Shown piece after piece: positions 10,640-22,027 of a stretch of DNA of 64,000 bases. The DNA is taken from positions 387,177-451,176 of the forward strand of contig CM034613.1 in NCBI GenBank assembly GCA_020091685.1, in the 5' to 3' direction. The notes beneath the pieces were generated by a model. That model saw only the letters and a program-made list of their open reading frames with translations, did no database searches and was not told where the DNA came from. The DNA comes from Lutjanus erythropterus (Eukaryota; Chordata; Actinopteri; Lutjaniformes; Lutjanidae). Position 1 is the stretch's first letter. Each line of letters starts with the position of its first letter. The position numbers and the translations under genes were made by a program.

Positions 10640-12960
10640 ATGTCACTTTTGCAGGTCCTCCAGCTACATCTATTTTTTTTTTTATCTTAAATTTAAACAG
10701 ACATGCCTAACACATAGCATATCTAAGTACATGAAACAGGAAAGGAGAAAGTTGACAGGGATTCTGCAAAAATCGCTGGGACTTAAAAGGGTCAATCAGG
10801 CTAATGTGTGTGAGTAGATGCACATACAACACAACTCAGTCAGGTGTGTTAATATATGAACACAAGGTATAGACAATTATATACTGCCAACATTAGAACC
10901 TTGACATACTCTGAGGTTCACCATATTGTTAGGATGTTAAATATCTGGCTGCATTTCACAGTCCATACACCACTGACTGTCTGCTACATTGACCCAATCA
11001 GTGTCAGTTCAGACAAGAAATGTCTTTGTTTTTCCTCCCCGTGTCACAGCTCTACACATTCATAGCAGCACCTTTTTGATTCGTTTTGTCACTTTGTGGT
11101 TTTCAGTGTTTCTGCAGGGACTTCACAATTAGGGAATTAGATGTGTATGATCCCTTTACCATTCTTGCTTAGCTGTTCACTTGCCTAAAACTTAATCATA
11201 CTAATAAAGTCTGGCTGCTGATTTGTGGGCCCCTTTCGTCCATATCTACAGACTTTCCCTTGAGTTGCAACAAAATGAAGGTTGTTTGTTAATCACTGTG
11301 TCTGTGGCTAACTGCACATCACCCTGCAGGCTTTATTTGGCCATAGTATGGCTTAAAGGGTGACTCTAGCCATGTTGTGTAGCACTTCTGTACACATTGG
11401 AGACCTCAGAGGAGACAGATTAAAGACTGAAGCAGTTAGGACCTGGACAGACTTTTTGTCCTGTGTATGGGCCAAACTCCAAAAACACTAGATCCTTCCC
11501 ATAATGCAGCTAAATATGATAAATAGTATTCCTGTGTCTTCCACACTCCACACACCCTTTTTGTTTCTGTAATAAATCTGTCATCTCCAATCCCAAGCTG
11601 AGATAACCTTGATGACGTATTATCAGGGTTATTTTCTCGAGGTGTGTTTAGATGGAATACAAAGCGAAATTTCGTCTTGAGTCATCTGTAAGGTTGGCAG
11701 TTTGATGTTCACTCTACATCTGATAGCTAATGATAGCAAAACACTAGCTAACTTGTGCGCTAAAATACATCAACCGTTGGCTAGCTCGTTATCTAGTATT
11801 TTGCTAACATTAGGATACAGGGTGATTTGTGTGTCAAGGTGTCATTTACAACAAGGTTGTAAAATGAGATTTTGTTGTAGTTCCGTCTTTGATTGATTCA
11901 TTGATTAGAACTGATGAAGATTTCATCCTCAGCACTATATTTTTATTTATCTTTACACAGTCTGAGGGAAGAAGCTGCTCTTCAGTCTGGTTTATGGCAG
12001 TAGATACATCTGTATCTTCCATGCTGCCATCTTAGTAATATACTATTTATTAGCATGTCTGTCTTTTGTGTCTCATTCAGTCAGTTGTTCACAAAGTACT
12101 GTCCCACTTCTATCTGTGGACATGCTGCTATGGTGTTTGTATGTGCAAAGTTGACTGAGATTCTGCTGGGTACCATGCTTTCTCAACTGCAATTGGAGCA
12201 TAGATCAAAAAGGAGCAAGATTTAGGAATCATCAGTTTCATCTCCACCTTTCCTTTGTGTTCTGTCTGAACAGTCACACTTAACAAGGCTCTCTCATAGC
12301 CACAGAAGACATTATAACTGTTTTCAGCAGTGAGGTGAATATTGCTAACTATGAGCAGAAAGGATCTTTATGTGTTTTCCTCTAATCTATAAAGGCAATG
12401 GTTAAACCCATTATTGATGATATATAACCACCCTGAGTGCAATAAACCTTAACTGGTTGTGTTTATTGTTTTAAGAAAAAATCTCTTGATGCCTTGCTCC
12501 TTTTCCCACTCCCCATTGGTTCTGTCTGTAGCCCACCTGCTTCAGTTATGTTAGCATACCCCAACTCCAACCCTGGCCCTGGCCCCTGACTTGGACATCC
12601 AGGACATCCAGTATGATTTCTACCAAGTGTGCACTACAGAAAAGTTTACCACAGATAACTCATTACTATCAAGTCTTTAATGAAGTAAAGGCGAGGCAGG
12701 TTCTTCTTGAGAGGTTGACAATAATGAAAAAAAGTGGGTGGCGTGGTGGCTCCCAACCCCCCCCCCCACACACACACACACAAAGTCAATGTCCCTGTCT
12801 GCTTGTAAAGAGACAGCTGTTGGCTTTTATTGACACTGGAGACGACAACTGTTCCACAAGCTTAAGTGACCGAAGTCCTGCTCAGAATAGTGCGGATGTT
12901 TTCTGTGTGTGTCTGCATGTGTCTGAAGCTGAAGGAGTTCTCAAATAACCACAACAAATA
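10640..12960. other. No recognised gene
   Basis: Long stretch of unassigned sequence with many stop codons in all frames and scattered short open frames. A poly-C/CA tract lies at 12758-12782. No exon or TE domain could be supported. Confidence 0.45.
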
Positions 12961-12967
12961 ATGACTT

Positions 12968-13115
12968 CGACTAAGAGAACTTTAATGTTCCCTGAGAGGC
13001 AAATTGTGGTACAGCACAGAAGACACATTAAACACACTTAAAAGCACATCAAATAAACAAAAGCAGCATCAATCATTCATCATGAATGTCATCAGAGTCC
13101 AGGCAGGCATTCAAG
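12968..13115 (-). repeat. LINE 3'-end fragment (Rex1-like tail)
   Basis: AACTTTAATGTTCCCTGAGA followed by GGCAAATTGTGGTACAGCAC resembles the complement of the 3' untranslated end of fish Rex1/CR1-group LINEs (compare 51425-51490). Non-coding, 5'-truncated. Confidence 0.4.
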
Positions 13116-13566
13116 TGCATGTCAATAACAACATCCGTGAAAGAATAAATGGTGAGTATACTGCACAGCCCCTGTGTGACAATGTATCTCACATCCCCTA
13201 GTCCATGTATTTCCCCAGACTCACCATAGCTACTGTATCATTTAATTGATTTGTACATCAGGGCAAGTTTTTTGCTATCAACATTAAATAAAGTAAATGT
13301 GCTGTTGGCCCTTCTTAAAAATAGCATCAGCAATGATTGCTGACATTGTCAAATAGCAAATCTTCAATTCAATTTAAACCCTGTGTAAAAGAAAAAGGGA
13401 GTTCTTCTTCTAAACACATTCTACATGTTAGAAAATAGTTGCTGAAAATGTGAAAGGACTGAGAACTACATAGCACTGAACTGTTGAGTCAGTGTTAAAC
13501 TGTTGTTTCTCTGATCAGGATTTTTTTTGGCGGACCTGAAACATGGCTCAGTGACTGTAATTAAGT

Positions 13567-13785
13567 TGCCTAATGGTCAGTTACAAATGTACCTTCAGCG
13601 ACTCTCTCAGTCCAAATCAGCCCAGCAGTTCACTTCAGCTCACTTCAGTTCCAACAACCTGACACAGAAGAAAAAAAATACCATCCTGTCACTGTCCTCT
13701 GGCTCTGGTGGCTCAAACATGTCTGGACATGTGCAGTAAAGCTGCTACACAGAGCATCCATGTTTCAGGTTGTTTTCAGGTCGTA
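13567..13785 (+). repeat. Duplicated segment P, copy 1
   Basis: About 200 bp closely similar to 56905-57105 in the same orientation. Shared blocks are TGTACCTTCAG, AGCTCACTTCAGTTCCAAC, CCATCCTGTCACTGTCCTC and CATGTTTCAGGTTGTTTTC. The function is unknown. Frames shift between the copies, so coding is unlikely. A near-consensus p53-family site lies at 13715-13734. Confidence 0.75.
13715..13734. promoter_or_regulatory. p53-family response element, one mismatch
   Basis: AAACATGTCT followed directly by GGACATGTGC. The first decamer fits RRRCWWGYYY and the second deviates at one position. The paralogous site at 57049-57068 is a perfect match. Confidence 0.4.
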
Positions 13786-13964
13786 GTGGTGCTGAGAGAG
13801 CTGAGCGTGATTTTGACACCTAATTTTATATGCTTATTGATTTTTTTAGTTATTCAAACTTGGCTGGATGGTCACGTTTCTGTGGTGTGACAGAATCAGA
13901 ACACACGTTTATTGTTGCTTTACATGATCTTAAACACAATGTGCAAGTGCATATGTAAACAAAG

Positions 13965-14008
13965 AAGCAACAGACTGTGTGTACATTTGTGCACACAGTC
14001 TGTTGCTT
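13965..14008. other. Perfect 17-bp stem-loop
   Basis: AAGCAACAGACTGTGTG at 13965-13981 is exactly complementary to CACACAGTCTGTTGCTT at 13992-14008, with a 10-nt loop. It sits between a probable LINE tail and a MITE. It may be a foldback relic or a small hairpin RNA; nothing else supports an RNA gene. Confidence 0.6.
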
Positions 14009-14494
14009 AGCCAGGGATAGAAGGAACCAATTACAAATACTCAAGTTACTGTAATTAAGTTGCCTTTTTTGACTTTTATGAGTAGATTTTCAAGTCTGTG
14101 CTTTTACTTGTACATGCATTAAAAGATGTAATCTACTCAGTTACTTTTAAAATCATAGTTGAGTACTGAGTACAATTTGAATTCAAATCCGAATCAAAAC
14201 TTTTCATCTACATTTTAGTAGCCAATCAGGTGATCTGATCGCAGACAGTGAAAACCAGGATATATATGAAAAACAAAATAAAATGCTGTGATAGCACACA
14301 TTTGGTAGTGTAAGTAAACTTAGACTCAAAATGACAAAAAACGACCTTATTTTATAAATTATTAACGATAAATTGATTGTTGCATTTTCAACTATTACTT
14401 ACGTATTTTTCTAACAAGTACTTTTAATTGTAATTCAGTATTATTTTAGCAATGTAACAGGACTACAGATTTTCAGTGCTCTTTCCACCCCTGC
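14009..14494. repeat. hAT-type MITE relic (CAGGG...CCCTG ends)
   Basis: The left end, CAGGGATAGAAGGAACC, and the reversed right end, CAGGGGTGGAAAGAGC, are approximate inverted repeats. The interior has ACTCAAGTTACTGTAATTAAG and TTACTTTTAAAATCATAGTTG, typical of a fish MITE built of TACTTTTACTT-type motifs. No exact 8-bp duplication was found. Confidence 0.5.
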
Positions 14495-14808
14495 AAATAG
14501 CAACCTACTGTATGTGCAAACTCGTATTCAACAAGTAGTATATTAGCTATGTAATATAATCATGCAGATGGCATTGGAGAAATTGCAGTGGAAGTGCATT
14601 GAGATCCAATCCAACTATGGCAGTAGTCCAAAAACGGCTGTTGTAGATCTATACAAATGACATTCGAAGATGACAGTAGAACCATCACAAAATGAAAAAA
14701 CAACTGGTCAAATGTTTAAAAAGTTAGAGAAAACAAAAAGAAGTCTGGTATGCCAGTCATCATTAGTGTAACTGCATCCCAAATCAAATATCAAAGTGGG
14801 ACAAGTCA

Positions 14809-15002
14809 ATTATCCAGGGAAATAAATGTACTCTTCATTATCTGCATAACAGTATGAGGTGACTGACAGCTGAAGCACTTCCAAAACCTCCGTTATACCT
14901 TCAGCTGTTTCAATCAATTCACTCTTGGATCCATTTTGAATGAATGCACTCACAACGCCAATTACAGCATTGGCAAAGCAAGCATCTGAGTGCTGCAGTA
15001 CA
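14809..15002 (-). other. Possible orphan exon or decayed gene fragment
   Basis: On the minus strand a frame follows an acceptor-like TTATTGTACTGCAG and reads HSDACFANAVIGVVSAFIQN, ending with a stop after about 64 codons. The composition looks protein-like (hydrophobic/polar periodicity, two Cys), unlike most spurious frames here. I do not recognise the family. It could be a terminal exon, a TE relic or chance. Confidence 0.25.
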
Positions 15003-15059
15003 ATAAGTAGCCTAATTATATGAACAAACATATTTAAGTAGACCTTACTTCCATCCCAT

Positions 15060-16030
15060 TTGGATGTTTGTCAGGTTACATATACTGTATGTATATATAC
15101 ATGGACTGTTTTGATTATTTCAGTCCAGTAAGTCAATAGTAATGTAAAAAATAACACTAATACTGGGTCAAAACAATCCATCGTTACAAAATAAAGTTTA
15201 CATCAGTGCACCAAACTAACCAATTCTTTTTAACCCAGTGAACCTAACCTTATAGACTCTTTGATGCCAGTACAGAAATGACTAAGTACATATAATATAC
15301 AATAATATATAGAAATGTATATCAATCACATAGTTGTAAGCTACATGAAAGGAACCTTTAAATAGTTACATCAGCTGGAAATAGGGAATTTAAAATAGTG
15401 TACTTGACAAAAATAAATATATAAATAAAAAATATAACCTCTTGCTGTCATCACACCTAAAACCACACCCATAATAGCTGCCAGTGGTCCCTCTAAGGAT
15501 TCTGATTGGCTGTACCATCTCTGGTGAGGGCACAATCAGATAGCTTGGAGCCTGATAAGATGGTTTCTCGTGATCTCACAAATCCAGCTGCCTTGCAGGG
15601 TAATATATATATCCCACAAAAATACAACACCAGAAAACCTTCACCTAAAAATGTAAGTTAAGATTTTAAATGTATGTTTGGTCAAAATGGTGAATTATCA
15701 AGGAGAAAATAGAGTGAGGATAAAAACATAAATATAAGAGATGACATGTATGGCAGCACAGGCATGTTCACAATGAGCCATAATACAATTATTGTCCCCA
15801 TTTTTTGTTGGTTTTTGCCTAAAAATTATTGGAATTATTGTTGGAAAGGAGTAGTAATAGTAGAAGTAGTAGTAGTAATTTTGAACTGACATTGATTGAT
15901 TTTCACTGATTACAGCTGATCATAATCAGCCTGTGTGAGCCTGACTTCTTGTGTATCTTGCCCTATTGTACTATTTTTTAAAGAGGCATTTTACCACTGT
16001 GAGGCATTAGAACAAACCAAAAAGCTAACA
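15060..16030. other. No recognised gene
   Basis: AT-rich sequence with TATATA tracts and a TAGTAGTAG-type short repeat near 15850-15880. Nothing coding is supported. Confidence 0.45.
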
Positions 16031-16038
16031 GTGATAGA

Positions 16039-16599
16039 TAGGTATGTCCGTGATCAGAAATCTGGGCCGATCATGTGATTTTCAAATGATCGGAATCAGG
16101 TGGAAATTATCAGATTTAACCTTACAAAACAACAAGCATGGCCATGTTCATGTTTTAAATTCATCCTGAGGTACAAAGAGATTGTCAAATGGAATGACAA
16201 TGGCTTAGTTTTAATTTTAATAAGTTCCACAACATCAGTATTCATTGTTGCACAGACGGAAACAACACAGTAAATGGCGGGGAATTCAGACAACATAATA
16301 GTAGTGAGGTGGTAGTTAGTAGGCTAACGCAGGGCAAACGTGTCACCCCAGGACAGCGAAAATGTCTGCAGTTTGGAGGTATTTTAAACTGGACAGCGAA
16401 GGCAGTGCAACGGCCACTTGTAATGTGTGCAAAATGGGCATTTCGCATGGTGGAAATGTGGATGTGATCTCTTTTTTTCTTCTTATTATTAATGCATTGC
16501 TGAAGTATCTGATCGGGACTCGGTATCGGCAGATACTCAAAATCAAATGACTCGGACTCGGACTTGGGGGCATAAAAAAATGTGATCAGGACATCCCTA
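16039..16599 (+). mobile_element. Nonautonomous hAT element with BED-finger remnant
   Basis: Termini TAGGTATGTCCGTGATCA and, reversed, TAGGGATGTCCTGATCACAT form inverted repeats. They are flanked by 8-bp direct repeats GTGATAGA (16031-16038) and GAGATAGA (16600-16607), differing at one base. The interior keeps the start of a hAT transposase gene. Length is 561 bp against several kb for an autonomous hAT, so this is an internal-deletion derivative. Confidence 0.8.
16362..16480 (+). pseudogene. hAT transposase N-terminus, truncated BED zinc finger
   Basis: The frame reads MSAVWRYFKLDSEGSATATC followed by NVCKMGISHGGN. This is the aromatic start (W-x-Y/F) and first Cys pair (C-x2-C) of a BED-type zinc finger, as in ZBED/hAT transposases. 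The distal His/Cys ligands and the whole catalytic domain are missing, and downstream codons read unrelated sequence. Compare the second hAT start at 29246. Confidence 0.65.
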
Positions 16600-17283
16600 G
16601 AGATAGATTGTCACCTGAAAAACTGGTTTCACATTTGTTAGGAAACTGCTGCTGATTTACACTTTTAGCTGAGTCAGATCGACATCAGGATAATGTGTTA
16701 CCAAATATAGTGTAACACCTGGTGAGATCACTGTTGTCAGTCATTCCTTGCTTGAGTCCACCTCAAGTTGAACCAACTGTGAGCTAATGCTAGCAGCAGC
16801 AACAAACTAGCATTTTGTTCTTGTTGGTCAACAAGAAGTATGAGTTGTGTTTGTGTCCATGTGTCCAATATTTACTCTCCTTTTAGCTCTGGTTTTGTCT
16901 CCATACCCTTGAGACAATATTTGGTTCTCTGGTAAATGCTCCTGATTGGACCAAAACAGGCTAAAGCCACAAAACCAAACCAATGAGCTGAAAGAGGCCA
17001 AACTGTCTGATTGGTGAGAGGACAGAGAACCAGATTGGAAGAAGCTGTTGTAGCTTTTTAGCTGTGTTGCACCACTCACTGTTATTTTACTTCCTCTGTT
17101 GGTGTTTTGCGTGTTGCTCTGAGACAGGAGTCAGTGGAACAAATACAGCACATCTTTAAAATAAACTGCATGTGAGCTTACTGTCCTGTTAGCCACTAAG
17201 CTAACAAGCTTACTAACATTCACTTAGCAAACATGTTAACTTGGTGAGCATTATTGTTACAACAACTGTTGTCTTTTAGGATC

Positions 17284-17681
17284 CTCTAGACCAGTGGTGA
17301 GGACCAGGGTTGGGCACCACTGCTCTAGACCAGTGTTTCCCAATCCTGGTCCTCAGGGACCACTGCCCTGCATGTTTTAGATGTTTCCTGCTCCAACACA
17401 CCTGATTCAAATGATCAGGGCCCCGTTTCCCAGAGCCTTCGTAGCGCTACATGCGTCATAAGTTGTATTTTAAGGTCTCCCTTAAAGTTGTCCCAACTCT
17501 GGGAAACAGCCCATAACCTTAAGGGAGACCTTAAAATACAACTTACGACGCATGTAGCGCTACGAAGGCTCTGGGAAAAGGGGCCCAGGCTGTTATCAGG
17601 CTTTTGCAGAGGCTTAATGATGAGCTGATCATTTGAATCAGGTGTGTTGGAGCAGGAAACATCTAAAACACTGCTCTAGAC
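17284..17681. mobile_element. Rearranged hAT MITE pair with three target-site copies
   Basis: The 8-mer CTCTAGAC occurs at 17284-17291, 17323-17330 and 17674-17681. Between the first two lies a 31-bp mini-element (17292-17322) beginning CAGTGGTGAGGACC and ending CACCACTG. Between the last two lies a larger copy (17331-17673) starting CAGTGTTTCCCAATCC and ending ACACTG, itself carrying a Harbinger-like MITE. The AAATGATCAG and TGATCATTTGAATCAGG blocks mark a common fish hAT MITE. The larger copy lacks the usual right terminal region, which is present in the mini-element instead. Confidence 0.8.
17419..17585. mobile_element. Palindromic PIF/Harbinger-like MITE, 167 bp
   Basis: Near-perfect inverted repeat: the left arm begins GGCCCCGTTTCCCAGAGCC and the right arm, reversed, GGCCCCTTTTCCCAGAGCC. 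The arms stay complementary for roughly 68 bp each, through CTTCGTAGCGCTACATGCGT and AAGGTCTCCCTTAA. It is flanked by the 3-bp repeat CAG (17416-17418, 17586-17588), and removing it restores the host MITE sequence. The CCGTTTCCCAG end and CTACGAAGG motif recur in the Harbinger element at 37425. Confidence 0.85.
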
Positions 17682-17689
17682 TCCCTGAT

Positions 17690-18560
17690 ATCACTGAGGC
17701 TCAGTAGATGGGTACCAGTGATGCTCTGTGCTGTGTTAATGTCCCAATGCAGTGTCCTGTCCTGGACTGTGCACAGCCTATGATGCCAGTTTGTGACATT
17801 TTCAGTCAGGACATTTTCAATTGCCCCTCCGTAAACAGGGACAGTTAACAGGAACATGGCGCTGGAATTTTGCCTTCTTAAGTTTCCTTAAGAAATACAG
17901 TCATTTGTGAGCTTTCTTTACCAGGGTGGAGATGTGTGATGTCCATTACAGCTTCTCTGTGACGTTGAGCAGGCTGTGTAGACTTTACAGCTGACTGTTT
18001 ATTGAAAAGATCAAAGCGAGCATAAAATGTTTTAGCTCATCCGCTAACATGGTACTCCTGCTTTTGTAACCTGTGATTTTTTTTTTGATAAATATCATAT
18101 TGTGGACTTTTTGTGACATTATCATACCTTGAGTTTTTGGTATTGTTACATCCCAAATGATGAGTGACACCTTTCACATTACACATAGCCATCAGACCCA
18201 TTGTTAATTTAAACTGGAATAACCGTTCAAATATTTGATCAGAAAAGCCAACTGAAAGCAGCACACAGAAATCAGTTCTTTGGGTCGAATAATTGATGAT
18301 TACAGTCGTTATATGTGGCCTTCACTGTGAGCTACTGTCCTCCTGCCTTTGGTTACTAACAAGGTTGGTGTATCGCAGCATTCTCTGAAAAGAAGAGTGG
18401 CAAGGAGAGACGAGTGAAGGAGAGGAGGAGAGGAAAGGGTAGATGAGGAGAGGAGGGGAGAGAAGGCTCGGACGAGAGGAGCCACTGCAGCAGAGAGAGA
18501 TTTTAATCAACTTAAGTGCCTCGAATCTGACCTGTCCCACCTCTCTCCTCTCCTCAGGGT
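17690..18560. other. No recognised gene
   Basis: Unassigned sequence. A purine-rich GAGGAGAGG tract lies at 18405-18500 just before a CA microsatellite. No coding signal. Confidence 0.45.
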
Positions 18561-18565
18561 GCATT

Positions 18566-18635
18566 AAAACACACACACAAACACACACACGCACACACAC
18601 ACACACACAGACACACACACAAACACACACAGACC
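18566..18635. repeat. Imperfect (CA)n microsatellite
   Basis: CA repeats with interspersed AA, GC and GA interruptions. They produce spurious His/Thr-rich frames on both strands. Confidence 0.95.
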
Positions 18636-19411
18636 TCATGCTGTCATGCAGTAGTAGGGCATCAAACATTTTGTCTCGTCTTCATGAGGCACAGAATCAT
18701 GTGGCGCCTGTCCTTGAGCTGCACCCTTCACTGTCACGTACAGAATCAAATGTGAAGATGGTCACATGAATTATCCACCTCACTCTTTCATTCTTTTTGG
18801 TCTGAAGCTGATGACATCATCAGCAAGGCACAGACAGTCATAAATATGAGCACCGCCAGCTGACGCCAACAGAAGACTGCTTTATTCTGTCTTACATCTC
18901 TCACTCTTTATTTCCTCTTTCTCTATTTCACTTTCCTTTCTCGTTGTTCTTTACTGGTTCTTATGTATTGATTTAGCAAACTGCCCTTTATATTTATAGA
19001 TGGCGCAGCTCTTTTTCCAGAGAGGCCACCATGTTGCAGTGCCATCTTTCTACAGTAGCCCAGAACAGAAAAATTCTAGATATGATCTTGTAAGTTTTTT
19101 TGTGAGTTTCACAGCCACTGTAGGTTCATACACACTTTGGGGAGGGGAGGTGTTTGCAATCTGCAAGCTCACCTCTACACTCACTACTGAATCCTTCACA
19201 CTCGACCTTTCATAGTGACAATTTTGCAATCAGAAAGTCATAAGGTCATTAAAGTATCGTAGAGTGTGAAAGTGCATGATAAATTTCAAAGCAATCTGTC
19301 TGTTAGCTTCACAAAGTGCATTATGACACACTTGTGTGCCTTAATAAGTGGTGACCAAGGTTGCTGTAACCTTTGCTTTTTTCACTTTTTATGGTGCATT
19401 CAAATAATAAT

Positions 19412-19790
19412 GCAAAATAAGATAAGATATTCCTTTATTAGTCCCACAATGGGGAAATTTACGGTGTTACAGCAGCAAAGTGGACAACAAAAATATATAG
19501 AAGCATCAATCAAAAATATAAAAAATAAAATATAAAAACATAAGCAAGAGGAAATAAAGATATGAACAATTAAAACAGAGGAAATATATAAAAAAATAAA
19601 ATAGGATCACTGTAAACGGGAAATATGAAAATAGGAACAGTGTACAATGTAAGGAGACTTAGCAGCTGAATTTACACAACTGCATGGAAGAAAGATTCAT
19701 ATTGCACATGATAATACAATGATTATTCCACATTGGTATTAAAAATCACCAGGGTGAAATATTGGTATTTCACACTGAATGATATGACAC
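19412..19790 (-). mobile_element. 5'-truncated Rex1 3' untranslated end
   Basis: Collinear with the 3' part of the larger Rex1 at 51415-51780. Shared sequence includes AAGATATTCCTTTATTAGTC, CCCACAATGGGGAAATTTAC and GTTACAGCAGCAAAGTGGAC. Only the non-coding tail region is present, typical of a dead-on-arrival LINE insertion. Confidence 0.75.
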
Positions 19791-19939
19791 CTGGTTGAAG
19801 TCTGACTGCATAAAAAAAAACAAAACAGGTTACATCAGCTATATTCTTTACATTTTCATAAATACTCATGGTTGACATTATCATTGGAGCTCCATAAACT
19901 GTTTCCACATAGAGTAACATATTGAAAGTTACAAGCTGT

Positions 19940-20399
19940 AGGGCTTTTCACCCTGCACTTAGCCCCAAGCTAAGGGAGCTGTTCACCCTAGGCTTAGAAA
20001 GTTTTCATACTGGTACAATCCTGCAACATTCCAGAGAGGGCTAACCCCCGACTTTAGCGTAGGGCTTGCTGGCCCTGCTCCAGAGGAGGGTTAGCCATGA
20101 GTTTGTGGGGTTATCCCCCAAAAATCGACTGAACCCAGGCCTAATAAGTACCAGTTTGAAATCTGAAACAGAGCTAAAAGAGCAGAATAGTCATGGAACA
20201 TTCTAAGATGTTTATATCAGTTGATGTACCAACAGTCATGTAACTCAAGGCTAGTAGAAGGGTAATGTGAATCATATAGCCCTGTGCATACCTTAACCCT
20301 GACTTAGCAATATATGTGTGAAAAGGTTAGCCCAAGGTTAACTCTTGGCCCAGAGTTAAGGATAGCCCAGGGCTAAGAATATGCAGTGTGAAAAGCCCT
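19940..20399. mobile_element. MITE with AGGGCTTTTCAC termini
   Basis: The left end AGGGCTTTTCACCCTGCAC and reversed right end AGGGCTTTTCACACTGCAT form terminal inverted repeats continuing imperfectly through TTAGCCC blocks. The flanks show a 3-bp direct repeat TGT (19937-19939, 20400-20402). 460 bp, no coding sequence. The superfamily is uncertain. Confidence 0.65.
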
Positions 20400-20744
20400 T
20401 GTGTGTGCATCTATAGGCACTGGAATGCATCAAAATTCCAATTGGCTTTTACATTGAACATAAAGACCCAGTGATTTCACCGAATAGCTGCTCTGCTCTA
20501 ATTAAAGGTGTAGTTTGGGTTTTTGAAGTGTGGATATATGATGTACTTCTCTGCAGTCAGTGTGTCAGCAACAAAATATTTTTACACTTTAAGTGTACAC
20601 TATATTTAGAATATTTTTACCACTTTACCTTGCTGTCAGATAGACTTAGTTATATAAACCAAATATCACTTTCTCTGAAACATTCTCACAGAGCACAGGA
20701 GTTTAGTATCTAGTGCTGCCTCCATTTGTGAGTTAGTCGGTATT

Positions 20745-20960
20745 ATTGTGTGACTTTTGTGTTTTAGAAGGTCAGTTTGGACACAAATAAACTAACAAAT
20801 CAAGACAGCAGTGGACCAGCAACTTCTGTGTTCTGTGATGTAAAATGTGTGTTTTTGTGAGAGTCTGGTTGATTTGGAGACAGTTATATTTGGCTTATAT
20901 GTCAGCGGTTTCAGCCAGAAAAAACTGTCCAGAAAGACCAGAAAGGTAAAGTGAGCAGCT
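20745..20960 (+). repeat. Dispersed repeat family C, copy 1
   Basis: Shares CCAGCAACTTCTGTGTTCTG and flanking sequence with 23330-23520 in the same orientation. Probably a nonautonomous transposon fragment. Confidence 0.55.
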
Positions 20961-21078
20961 AACTGTAGGTTAGACACTTACTGTAGGTAAATGCTACATA
21001 CAACCACACTTCCAATAATCAGTCCTTCAAGGCTGTGTTAAAACTGGAGCCAACAGGAGGAAGACTTAATATTGTGAG

Positions 21079-21080
<2 letters not shown>

Positions 21081-21137
<57 letters not shown>
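21081..21137. repeat. (CA)n microsatellite
   Basis: Run of about 28 CA units with one GC interruption. Confidence 0.95.
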
Positions 21138-21139
<2 letters not shown>

Positions 21140-21142
<3 letters not shown>

Positions 21143-22027
21143 AATTTGTAGCCAGTTCCTCCTCTCCTGTCAAATTAATCTCATTCTGTCCTCCTCTTCT
21201 TCTTTATCCCCAGCCCTCTCTCCCTCTCCTTCTCTCTCCATTACAGTGTCTGTCTCAGCATAATGGCAAGCAGCTCTCAGAGAATTAAGAAGGAGTCGTT
21301 GCAGCACCGCTGGTTATATATTACATAATCAATATGGTCTGCCCTAAAAGTGCAGACACTGTTCACTGTCATCAACACTCCTACACACTCCATCCATCTG
21401 CTAAATGGCCTAACCATACATTTCTCTATCTGTTGATTGTGGAGCAGAAACTTCTTTTATGTATCTTGATCTTGATTAACATATTGTAAACCTTTAACCT
21501 GGCTGTGTTCACACTGAAATATGAAATGGATGAAACATAAGTTACAAGAGCACAATGCACAGAAAAAGAGGTTTCAGTGTAACTGGGGTTATTTTGTTTT
21601 GTTTGCCCCAACCATTCAGTCGAGACAGCAGCAGTTAGGAGCAAATACTGTAGTGTAATGTTCTTCACAAAGGAACAATGGTGATTTAGAGTTGACTTAA
21701 TCATCCTGTATAGATGTTTTTTGTGGTTCCATCTGTTGCAACATGTTTTTAATACTTAACTGTGATGAAGCTGGCTGTATAAGAAGATGCCATCACCATT
21801 CTTAATCCCACACACAATCTGCTATCATCACAAACTGAATTGAACGGTGTGGCAGTTTATAAAGTGTAAACACTATAGTTAAAGATGAGGGGAGAATGAC
21901 CTTACAAAAAAGTGCTGGTGAATGTTGCAGGTACCCGCACTACCATGCTAGTAAATTTTCATTAGAGCTGTGGATATTTGTATTTGCAATTGAAGATATT
22001 GTTAAATAACTTTGTTATAGGGTTTAA
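21140..22027. other. No recognised gene
   Basis: Non-coding sequence. Short frames show no recognisable domain. Confidence 0.4.

Noticed and set aside
18322-18769. Frames with Cys-Val or His-Thr runs around the CA microsatellite
   Set aside because: The apparent proteins are translations of dinucleotide repeats with no domain on either side.
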